DNA of 9,607 nt from positions 1 to 9,607 of the forward strand of contig URYT01000057.1 in NCBI GenBank assembly GCA_900552185.1. The letters are read 5' to 3'. The stretch is from an uncultured Collinsella sp. (GTDB lineage Bacteria; Actinomycetota; Coriobacteriia; Coriobacteriales; Coriobacteriaceae). A model generated the notes under the pieces. It did not search any database. It saw nothing but the letters and a program-made list of their open reading frames with translations, and was not told the origin of the DNA. Positions 1 to 7,303 of the stretch are shown in pieces. The translations under genes were made by a program, and so were the position numbers. Position 1 is the stretch's first letter. Every line of letters starts with the position of its first letter.

Positions 1-1946
1 GCTGCGGCTTGCGCGTGCGCAGCGCCCAAGTCGACCTCGAGCGACAGACCCGCCTGACGCAGGCGCTCCAGCACGGCAAGGTTCTCGGACACGGCCAGGA
101 ACTGCTTAACGCTCGCCGCAATCTTGGGACCGATGCCCTCGCACTCGGCGATGTCCTCTTCGCTCGCCAAGATGAGCTTGTCAATCGACAGGAATCGCTC
201 GGCGATGACCTCGCCCACGCTCTTGCCCACGTGGCGGATGCCCAGGGCAAACAGCACGCGGCCGAGCGGCTGGCTCTTGGACTTGTTGAGCTCGGCGATG
301 ATTTTCTCGGCCGTCTTGAGGCCTACCGGAATGGGATCGCCCTTCTTGACGCCCTTTTTGCTGTTGGAGCTGGCATAGGTGCGCCCCGTGTCCAGGCCGG
401 CGATATCGTCGACCGTGAGTTGGTAGAAGTCCGCGACGTCGTGAATCAGCCCGGCGGCGATCATCTTGTCGACGATCTCGTCGCCCAGGCCATCGACGTC
501 CATACAGCCGCGACTCACCCAATGGAGCAGGCGCTCCTTGAGCTGCGCGGGGCAGTCGATGGACACGCAGCGGTAGGCGACCTCACCATCCTCGTGGACA
601 ACGGGGCTGCCGCACACGGGGCAGACCTCGGGCATGTGCCAGTCGACCGAATCGGCCGGGCGCTTATCGAGCACCGGGCCCACGACCTCGGGTATTACGT
701 CGCCCGCCTTGTGCACGATGATGGTGTCGCCCTCGCGCACGTTTTTGCGACGGATCTCGTCGATATTGTGCAGCGTGGCGCGCGCGATGGTGGAGCCGGC
801 GACCGTCACCGGGTCGAACTCGGCGACCGGCGTGAGCACACCGGTGCGGCCCACCTGGATGCGAATTTCGCGCAGGACGGTCTGCTTTTCCTCGGGCGGG
901 AACTTAAAGGCAATGGCCCAGCGCGGCGCGCGGGCGGTAAAGCCCAGATCGAGCTGCTGCTGAAAGCTGTCAACCTTTACGACCACGCCGTCGATGTCGT
1001 AGTCCAGGTCACCGCGGTGCTCAAGCGCCTGGGCACAGAACTCGTGGACCTCGGCGGGCGTGGCGCAGCGTGCCACGTTGGGATTGACACTAAAGCCGGC
1101 GCTACGCAGCCAATCGAGGAACTCGCGCTGGCTGTGGACGTGTAGTGGATCGGTATCGGCGATGGCATAGATAAAGGTGGCTAGGTCGCGGCGCGCCGTG
1201 ACCTTGGGATCCTTTTGGCGCAGGCTGCCAGCGGCGGCGTTGCGCGGGTTGGCGAAGGGGTCGCGCCCCTCGGCATCGGCCTCGTCGTTCAGACGAACAA
1301 AGCTGCCCTTGGGCATATAGACCTCGCCGCGCACCTCGATAGTGCGCTCGCGGTCGGCACCCATGTGGGCGAGCGCCGGCTCGGACAGGTGCATGGGCAC
1401 GTCCTTGATGGTGCGGACGTTGAGCGACACATCCTCGCCCGTGGTGCCGTCGCCACGTGTGGCCGCGCGTACGAAGGTGCCGTTTTGGTAAGTAAGGGCC
1501 ACGCCCAGACCGTCGATCTTAAGCTCGCAGGTATAGGTGACGCTACCGGCACCGAGCGCATCCTCGGCGCGCTGGAGCCACGCGTCAAGTTCGTCCAGAT
1601 CCATGGCATCGTCCATGGAATACATGCGCGCCATATGCGTGACCGGCGTAAACTGCTCGCTCACGTAGCCGCCCACGCGTTGGGTGTAGCTGTCGGGCGT
1701 TACCAAATCGGGGTAGGTCGCCTCGATCTGTTGGAGCTCAACGAGCATTTTGTCAAAGGCGGCGTCCGTGATCTCGGGCGCGTCGAGCATGTAGTAGCGA
1801 TAGGCGTGGTAATCGAGCTCGTGGCGCAACTCGGCCGCGCGCGCTGCCGCCTGGGCACGGGCGTCGGCCGGTGCGGCGGCATCCGCGCTCGTGGGCGTTT
1901 CGGTATCGATGTCCACGCCGTCACCAAACAGGCTCGATTGCTCCAT
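1..1946 (-). CDS. ligA: NAD-dependent DNA ligase LigA (partial, C-terminus off window)
   Basis: LigA seals nicks in duplex DNA using NAD+, in replication and repair. The 648 visible codons have no stop and run off base 1. Seen: an Ala/Asp-rich N-terminal extension of about 30 residues; the Ia domain, including the YYMLDAPEITDAAFD segment near 51-65; the adenylation motif KIDG with nucleophile Lys143; the TRGDGTTGEDV and FANPRNAAAGSLRQ motifs (163-173, 231-244); DYDIDGVVVKV (315-325); an OB-fold region; a four-cysteine zinc finger (C442, C445, C460, C465); and helix-hairpin-helix repeats from about 485. The usual C-terminal BRCT domain would lie left of base 1. The ATG at 1946-1944 is preceded by AAGGAG seven bases upstream. 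A lysine-rich insert of about 20 residues near 522-542 has no counterpart in the E. coli enzyme as I recall it. The gene is separated from upstream htrA by a terminator, so it is probably transcribed on its own. Confidence 0.97.
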   Translation of the reverse strand, partial: MEQSSLFGDGVDIDTETPTSADAAAPADARAQAAARAAELRHELDYHAYRYYMLDAPEITDAAFDKMLVELQQIEATYPDLVTPDSYTQRVGGYVSEQFTPVTHMARMYSMDDAMDLDELDAWLQRAEDALGAGSVTYTCELKIDGLGVALTYQNGTFVRAATRGDGTTGEDVSLNVRTIKDVPMHLSEPALAHMGADRERTIEVRGEVYMPKGSFVRLNDEADAEGRDPFANPRNAAAGSLRQKDPKVTARRDLATFIYAIADTDPLHVHSQREFLDWLRSAGFSVNPNVARCATPAEVHEFCAQALEHRGDLDYDIDGVVVKVDSFQQQLDLGFTARAPRWAIAFKFPPEEKQTVLREIRIQVGRTGVLTPVAEFDPVTVAGSTIARATLHNIDEIRRKNVREGDTIIVHKAGDVIPEVVGPVLDKRPADSVDWHMPEVCPVCGSPVVHEDGEVAYRCVSIDCPAQLKERLLHWVSRGCMDVDGLGDEIVDKMIAAGLIHDVADFYQLTVDDIAGLDTGRTYASSNSKKGVKKGDPIPVGLKTAEKIIAELNKSKSQPLGRVLFALGIRHVGKSVGEVIAERFLSIDKLILASEEDIAECEGIGPKIAASVKQFLAVSENLAVLERLRQAGLSLEVDLGAAHAQAA

Positions 1947-2093
1947 AGCGGCACTCCTTCACTCGATTTCAAACGGATACTAGAGTACCACCGGTCACGA
2001 TGGGGCCGAATAACCCTTTCGGACCGCACCGAATCGGCAGCCGCCAGACCGGGGTGGATCGCGCGATCAAACCATGCCCTTGCCGTTTCTAAA

Positions 2094-2123
2094 TGATCCG
2101 TTTCCTCCGTCCCCAACGGATCA
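2094..2123. repeat. 9-bp inverted repeat, REP-like
   Basis: TGATCCGTT at 2094-2102 and AACGGATCA at 2115-2123 are perfect inverted copies around a 12-base loop. On the minus strand the loop reads GGGGACGGAGGA. The repeat lies just beyond the htrA terminator and about 150 bases upstream of ligA. It is followed on the minus strand by only TTTAG, so it is a weak terminator candidate. It may be a dispersed palindromic repeat. The rest of the 1947-2120 interval shows no convincing gene. Confidence 0.55.
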
Positions 2124-2167
2124 ATAAGAAAAGAGGGGCTGCCCCGCGTTGATGGGACAGCCCCTCT
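2121..2167 (-). terminator. Rho-independent terminator of htrA
   Basis: A perfect 10-bp stem (AGAGGGGCTG at 2132-2141 with CAGCCCCTCT at 2158-2167) can be extended by three further G-C pairs after one mismatch. On the minus strand it is followed by TTTTCTTATT. It begins 27 bases after the htrA stop codon, the expected place, and separates htrA from ligA. Confidence 0.9.
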
Positions 2168-2193
2168 GGCTTCGATATGTGCAATACGGCTCG

Positions 2194-3654
<1,461 letters not shown>

Positions 3655-3683
3655 GGCTGCGATCCTTTCGTCAAATAACCAAA

Positions 3684-3707
3684 GGCCCGCCAAACATATG
3701 GCGGGCC
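3684..3707 (-). other. Hairpin in htrA leader
   Basis: GGCCCGCC (3684-3691) and GGCGGGCC (3700-3707) form a perfect 8-bp stem with an 8-base loop. On the minus strand it is followed by TTTGGTTATTT and lies 30 bases upstream of the htrA start codon. It could be a second, imperfect terminator for the upstream regulator, a leader attenuator or an operator palindrome. The U-rich stretch is interrupted by GG, so termination would be inefficient. Confidence 0.55.
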
Positions 3708-3819
3708 ATCATTGTTCACGTTGAGTTGTACCCCAATATGCGGGCGCAAGTGTATGAGAACGCAATCTTTTAGGAAGGCTTAAGTTCTGCTGCAGGCCCA
3801 AAAGGACCCGGCCTACGGC

Positions 3820-3856
3820 AAAACCACCACAAAGGTGCCTGTCCCCTTTGTGGTGG
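3820..3856 (-). terminator. Rho-independent terminator after the winged-helix regulator
   Basis: A perfect 12-bp stem (CCACCACAAAGG at 3824-3835 with CCTTTGTGGTGG at 3845-3856) has a 9-base loop. On the minus strand it is followed by TTTT. It starts 4 bases after the regulator's stop codon. On the minus strand the loop side reads GGGGACAGGCACC, a phrase I associate with dispersed REP-type palindromes, so the terminator may derive from such a repeat. Confidence 0.8.
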
Positions 3857-3860
3857 AAAT

Positions 3861-4523
3861 CTAGTCCTTAAACAGATAACCAACGCCGCGGACGGTGGTG
3901 ATGTGCGCCGCGATCTGCGGGCCCACCTTGGAGCGGATGCGTCGGATGTGCACGTCAACGGTACGCGTGCCGCCGCAGTACTCAAAGCCCCACACGCGGT
4001 GCAGCAGCACTTCGCGGCTGTAAGCGCGGTTGGGGTGCGTTGCCAAAAAGCTCAGCAGCGAGTACTCCATCAGCGTCAGGTCGATGGGCTCATCGTCGAG
4101 CGTCACCTGGTAGGTGGCCAGGTTAATCTCGAGGTTATCGATGTTGAGCACATCGTCGGCGGTGACGGTCTCCTCCTCGCCCATCAGGCGCTGCGCGCGA
4201 GCCTTGAGCTCGTTGGGCGTCGCCGTGGGGCATACAAAGTCGGCATGCGCGTGATTGGGCAGGCGCAAGGTACCGAGCGCCTCGTCGTCGACGATCACCA
4301 GCATGGGAACGCCGCCGCGATCGTCAAGCCACTTGGCAATCTGATCGATGCGGTCGCTGCGGATGCCGTCTGAGTCGAGGATCAGCAGGTCAAAGTCGTG
4401 CGCCGCAGTCGGCGAATCGGGGGTAGCCAGGCTCACCTCGACACCCAGGGTGGTCGTCAAGCTGCGGGCAAACTCGTGGAAGCGCGTCGTGCGCGCCATG
4501 AACAGGGCACTCTTTTCGGACAT
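3861..4523 (-). CDS. OmpR-family winged-helix regulator with atypical receiver (GlnR-like)
   Basis: A 220-residue DNA-binding protein. The C-terminal winged helix (about 125-220) is well conserved: LTLMEYSLLSFLATHPNRAYSR at the transactivation loop and recognition region, then VWGFEYCGGTRTVDVHIRR and the final TTVRGVGYLF wing. The N-terminal half (1-115) has receiver-like spacing, with Asp50 in the LLILDSDG strand as the only phosphoacceptor candidate. It lacks the paired N-terminal acidic residues and the conserved KP lysine (around 99-104 it reads PTATPN). Actinobacterial GlnR, an orphan nitrogen regulator, has the same architecture and a very similar GGTRTVDVH segment; naming this GlnR is inference. 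The gene starts 50 bases after the glutamine synthetase-like gene with no terminator between, so the two are probably co-transcribed. ATG 4523 has GGAGG five bases upstream. The in-frame ATG at 4607 would overlap the upstream gene and lacks support. No histidine kinase is adjacent. Confidence 0.93.
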   Translation of the reverse strand: MSEKSALFMARTTRFHEFARSLTTTLGVEVSLATPDSPTAAHDFDLLILDSDGIRSDRIDQIAKWLDDRGGVPMLVIVDDEALGTLRLPNHAHADFVCPTATPNELKARAQRLMGEEETVTADDVLNIDNLEINLATYQVTLDDEPIDLTLMEYSLLSFLATHPNRAYSREVLLHRVWGFEYCGGTRTVDVHIRRIRSKVGPQIAAHITTVRGVGYLFKD

Positions 4524-4573
4524 ATCGGCCTCCAAAGAAATGAGCTCAATCGTACTGGAACAAATCAGCGCGA

Positions 4574-5911
4574 TTAGGAGTTCGCCAGGTAGTGCTTGAT
4601 CTCCCACTCGGTGATCGTAGACTCAAACTTATGCCACTCGTCGCGCTTCTTTTTGAGGAAGAAGCTGTGGATGTGCTCGCCGAGGGCATCCTTCATAAAC
4701 TGCGAGTCCTCAAACACGTCGAGCGCCTCTTTGAGCGAGCGCGGCAGCGGCGTGTAGCCGGCCTCGACCATCTGACGGTCGGTAAGCTTGAGCGTCTCGG
4801 CCGTTGCCTCGGGCGGGAGCTCCAGTTTGCGCTCGATGCCGTCCAGACCAGCCGCCAGCGTGACGGCGTTGACCAGGTACGGATTGGCCATGGGATCGGG
4901 GCTGCGCAGCTCGATGCGCGTGGACAGCTGCTTGCCGGGCTTGTAGACCGGGATGCGGACCATGCTCGCGCGGTTGCGCAGGCCCCACGTGGCGTACTGC
5001 GGCACGGAGTCGCCACCCGTGGTGATGCGCTTGTACGAGTTGACCGTGGGGTTGGTGATGGCGCTGATCTCGCGCGCGTGTGCCAGAATACCGGCCATGT
5101 AGTGTTTGGCGATGTCGGAGAGATGGTACTTCTCGTCGTCCTCGCCCCAAAAGACGTTGTTGCCGTCGTGGTCGAACAGCGACTGGCACAGGAACATAGC
5201 GCTGCCATCCTCGCCCGCCAGCGGCTTGGGCATAAAGGAGGCGTGGCAACCGCTCTCGTAGGCCTGCTGCTTAATGATGAGCTTGGCCGTGGTGATGGCA
5301 TCGGACATGCTCAGTGCCTCGGCGTGGCGCAGGCTCATGCCGTGCTGCGAACGGCCGGCGGCGTGGAAGGTGTACTCCACGGGCACGGACATCTTCTCGA
5401 GCGTGAGAACCGTGTTGCGACGCAGGTCGCGGGCGGCATCGCTCACCGAAAGATCGAAGTAGCCCACGTTGTCGAGCGGCTCGGGTGTGTGCTCATCGGG
5501 GAAGTAGTAATACTCCAGCTCGGCACCCACGTTGAGCAGGTAGCCAGCCTTCTCGGCCTTGCGGAACATGCGGCGCAGGGCATCGCGTGGATCGCCGGCG
5601 AAGGGCTTGCGGTCGGGGGTGCACACGTCACAGAACACGCGGGCGACGCCGTTGTGGCTCGGGCGCCACGGCAGAATCTGGAAGGTCGAAGCATCGGGGA
5701 ATGCGAGCATGTCGGCTTCCTCGGGCGTAGCAAAGCCCTCGATGGCGGAGCCGTCAAAGCCAATACCCTCCTCAAAAGCGACCTCGAGGTCCTCGGGGCT
5801 AATGGCAAAGTTCTTGAGGCGGCCGAGAATGTCGACAAACCACAGACGCACAAAGCGGATGTCACGCTGCTCTACGGAGCGGAGTACGTAATCGATGTTC
5901 TGCTGGTTCAT
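4574..5911 (-). CDS. glnA: Glutamine synthetase-like protein (GSI-alpha/GlnA2 type) with degenerate metal site
   Basis: A 445-residue protein, full length for short (GSI-alpha) glutamine synthetases, which join ammonia to glutamate using ATP. Conserved: the beta-grasp N-terminus with GFDGSAIEGF (51-60), ELE (E131, E133, the E129/E131 pair of E. coli), FMPKP (226-230), NPTVNSYKR (287-295), RNRASMVRIP (312-321) and RIELRSPDP (332-340). Its closest recalled relative is actinobacterial GlnA2, and it has no NLYDLP adenylylation site. By motif alignment several catalytic residues are changed: the HHEVAP glutamate is Ala184, the QHEID glutamate is Gly191, the GMH histidine is Phe240, the next ATP-site histidine is Cys242, and the flap glutamate is Asp301 beside a one-residue insertion. 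Normal GS activity is therefore doubtful, and a sensor or pseudoenzyme role is possible. ATG 5911 has AAGGGG six bases upstream. The gene leads a likely two-gene unit with the GlnR-like regulator. Confidence 0.95.
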   Translation of the reverse strand: MNQQNIDYVLRSVEQRDIRFVRLWFVDILGRLKNFAISPEDLEVAFEEGIGFDGSAIEGFATPEEADMLAFPDASTFQILPWRPSHNGVARVFCDVCTPDRKPFAGDPRDALRRMFRKAEKAGYLLNVGAELEYYYFPDEHTPEPLDNVGYFDLSVSDAARDLRRNTVLTLEKMSVPVEYTFHAAGRSQHGMSLRHAEALSMSDAITTAKLIIKQQAYESGCHASFMPKPLAGEDGSAMFLCQSLFDHDGNNVFWGEDDEKYHLSDIAKHYMAGILAHAREISAITNPTVNSYKRITTGGDSVPQYATWGLRNRASMVRIPVYKPGKQLSTRIELRSPDPMANPYLVNAVTLAAGLDGIERKLELPPEATAETLKLTDRQMVEAGYTPLPRSLKEALDVFEDSQFMKDALGEHIHSFFLKKKRDEWHKFESTITEWEIKHYLANS

Positions 5912-5950
5912 GTCGCTCCCCTTTCTTTCGGGCGGGTTTCGACTGGTCTA

Positions 5951-5992
5951 TATCGCAGATACTATCGCAGAAAAATGTTTCCGCAGGGTTAA
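5951..5992 (-). promoter_or_regulatory. Candidate promoter and GlnR-box-like site for the glnA-like gene
   Basis: Read on the minus strand, TTAAC-N6-GAAAC (5992-5977) matches the actinobacterial GlnR box (gTnAC-N6-GaAAC) except at the weakly conserved first base. Twelve bases further is TAGTAT (5964-5959), a plausible -10. The expected -35 position (CCTGCG) is poor and lies inside the box, as in activator-dependent promoters. A 9-bp direct repeat with a 12-base period, TCTGCGATA on the minus strand (5971-5963 and 5959-5951), overlaps the -10. These calls rest on motif matching by eye. Confidence 0.4.
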
Positions 5993-6045
5993 AGCGTATC
6001 CAGCGCTCAAAAAACGTGCGCGAACAGGCAGTTGCGAACGAGCGG

Positions 6046-7068
6046 CTAGCGCGAGGTCGAAGCGCGGTGTTCAATGTGGCCGGGGATCTCGATGCGTTTG
6101 GGGGCGAGCTTTGCGGCTTCGCCCACGGTGGTGGTAACAACGTCGATGCGCTCGGACAGACGCTCGACTACGCGCTCGGCAATGGTGAGGGTGTCTTGCG
6201 CTGCTGTGGTCACACCGCCAAAGAGCACGTGGTTCCAAGGATAATCGTCAAACGTCGCAATCTTAAGACCAGCCGGTAACGAGGGTCCCAACTGCGCCAG
6301 TGCCTCGGTCAGACGCAGGAAGACCAGGCCGTTGACGGCAATGAGGCCGAGCTTTTTGCCGGCATAGTCACGCATGGTCTCGTCCAAGCGGCCGATGCCC
6401 GTGGCGCCACCGTCGGCCAGGGTGACAACCTCGCCCGCAAGTCCGCGGCGCGAAAGCTCGTCGGCAAAGGCCTCGGCGCGCTCTCGACGCACGGGGCTGT
6501 CGTCGCTTGCCTCGGTGAGCAGGCACAGGCGCTCGATACCAGCGGCGGCCAAGGCGTCTACCAAGCCGGCGACCAGCTCGCGGTTGTTAGATGTCACCAG
6601 GTCAACACCGCCGTCGACAACATCGCGGTCGAGCAGCACGACGGGCAGGCGTCCCGCTGCCGCGGCGATCGCCTCGTCATTGCCTCCGCAGGTGTTGACG
6701 ACCAGACCGTCCACGCCGGCATCGATAAGCCTGGTGAGCGACTCGGCCTCCTTAGCGGGGTCGTTGCCGCTAATGGCCGTCATGAGCGAGCAGCCGCGCG
6801 CGGCGGCGCTAACGGAAAGCCCTTCGAGCATGGCGCTGGAGAACGGGTTGGCGATGTCGGCCAGGATCACGCCGATGAGGTTGGTGCGCGAGCTGCGTAG
6901 ATTGCGCGCGGCGGCACGCGGGCGATAGCCGGTGCGCTCGATAACCGCCGCGATGCGAGCACGGGTTTCCTCGGTCATTTGCCCGGGGCGGTTGTTGAGA
7001 TAGCGCGAGACCGTGGCCGGGCTCACGCCCGCCTCGGCGGCAATGTCCTTGATTCTCATCTGCGCCAT
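6046..7068 (-). CDS. LacI-family transcriptional repressor, probable regulator of the KDG genes
   Basis: A 340-residue LacI/GalR-type regulator. Seen: an N-terminal helix-turn-helix (6-25, IKDIAAEAGVSPATVSRYLN); a hinge helix (about 50-60, PRAAARNLRSS); and a periplasmic-binding-protein fold (about 62-330) with the family strands LIGVILADIANPFSS (64-78), GVDGLVVNT and the C-terminal KIATFDDYPWNHVLFGGVTT. The effector is presumably a sugar acid or phosphorylated intermediate, but no residue shows which. It is transcribed divergently from kdgK-kdgA across a 235-base region holding operator-like repeats, which suggests it represses that pair and itself. KdgR repressors of the same family do this in Firmicutes; the equivalence is inference. 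ATG 7068 is chosen with a weak GGGG six bases upstream. ATG 7059 is possible, and ATG 7116 has poorer context. No clear terminator follows. Confidence 0.9.
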   Translation of the reverse strand: MAQMRIKDIAAEAGVSPATVSRYLNNRPGQMTEETRARIAAVIERTGYRPRAAARNLRSSRTNLIGVILADIANPFSSAMLEGLSVSAAARGCSLMTAISGNDPAKEAESLTRLIDAGVDGLVVNTCGGNDEAIAAAAGRLPVVLLDRDVVDGGVDLVTSNNRELVAGLVDALAAAGIERLCLLTEASDDSPVRRERAEAFADELSRRGLAGEVVTLADGGATGIGRLDETMRDYAGKKLGLIAVNGLVFLRLTEALAQLGPSLPAGLKIATFDDYPWNHVLFGGVTTAAQDTLTIAERVVERLSERIDVVTTTVGEAAKLAPKRIEIPGHIEHRASTSR

Positions 7069-7133
7069 AACGCACCCCGTTTCCCAATTGTCGGCGGTCT
7101 GAGCCATTTTAGGCATTTTTTTAAAAATCTCGG

Positions 7134-7160
7134 TTGCAAAACGCTGTATGTGAGTATACT
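7134..7160 (+). promoter_or_regulatory. Candidate kdgK promoter
   Basis: TATACT at 7155-7160 is a five-of-six match to the -10 consensus. TTGCAA at 7134-7139 is the best -35 candidate but gives a short 15-base spacer, which could suit a regulated promoter. Transcription would begin near 7167 and leave a leader of about 137 bases before the kdgK start codon. Confidence 0.45.
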
Positions 7161-7173
7161 ACAACTCGAAACA

Positions 7174-7198
7174 AAACCGATTTCGTAAACCGATTTCG
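7174..7198 (+). promoter_or_regulatory. Tandem LacI-type operator candidates
   Basis: AAACCGATTTCG occurs twice (7174-7185 and 7187-7198), 13 bases apart. Each copy contains AAAyCGrTTT, an even palindrome with a central CG, the hallmark of LacI-family operators such as those of PurR and CcpA. Both lie just downstream of the predicted kdgK transcription start, where a bound repressor would block RNA polymerase. The divergent LacI-type protein is the obvious candidate ligand. Confidence 0.5.
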
Positions 7199-7202
7199 GC
7201 AA

Positions 7203-7260
7203 GCGTTGGCACGCAGGTGCAAAGACGCACCCTACCGTCTTGGCACCTGCGTGCCAACGC
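7203..7260 (+). repeat. Large inverted repeat/hairpin in kdgK leader
   Basis: Eighteen bases at 7203-7220 are perfectly inverted at 7243-7260. One A.G mismatch is followed by six more pairs (AAGACG 7222-7227 with CGTCTT 7236-7241) and an 8-base loop. Each arm is itself a near or perfect palindrome: TTGGCAC-N4-GTGCCAA at 7240-7257 and the same with one change at 7206-7223, centres 34 bases apart. No U-tract follows, so it is not an intrinsic terminator. It could be a pair of protein-binding sites, an mRNA-stabilising hairpin or a small mobile palindrome. Confidence 0.8.
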
Positions 7261-7303
7261 CATATCAAAGGTGTACGCACGAGCAAGAAGGAGCTACGCG
7301 ACC

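Noticed and set aside
9..1145. Plus-strand open frame opposite ligA
   Set aside because: The minus-strand frame is an unambiguous LigA with KIDG and zinc-finger motifs. The plus-strand product has no family features.
4574..5911. GS-like gene as a decaying pseudogene
   Set aside because: The frame is intact over the full family length, with a good ribosome site and many conserved surface and core motifs. Only catalytic positions are changed, which argues for a retained altered function.
4592..5992. Plus-strand open frame (466 codons) opposite the glutamine synthetase-like gene
   Set aside because: Antisense shadow caused by high GC at third positions. It has no domain and reads across the GS gene and its promoter.
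5994..6045. Terminator for the LacI-type gene
   Set aside because: A run of six T exists on the minus strand, but I could find no stem longer than four pairs before it.
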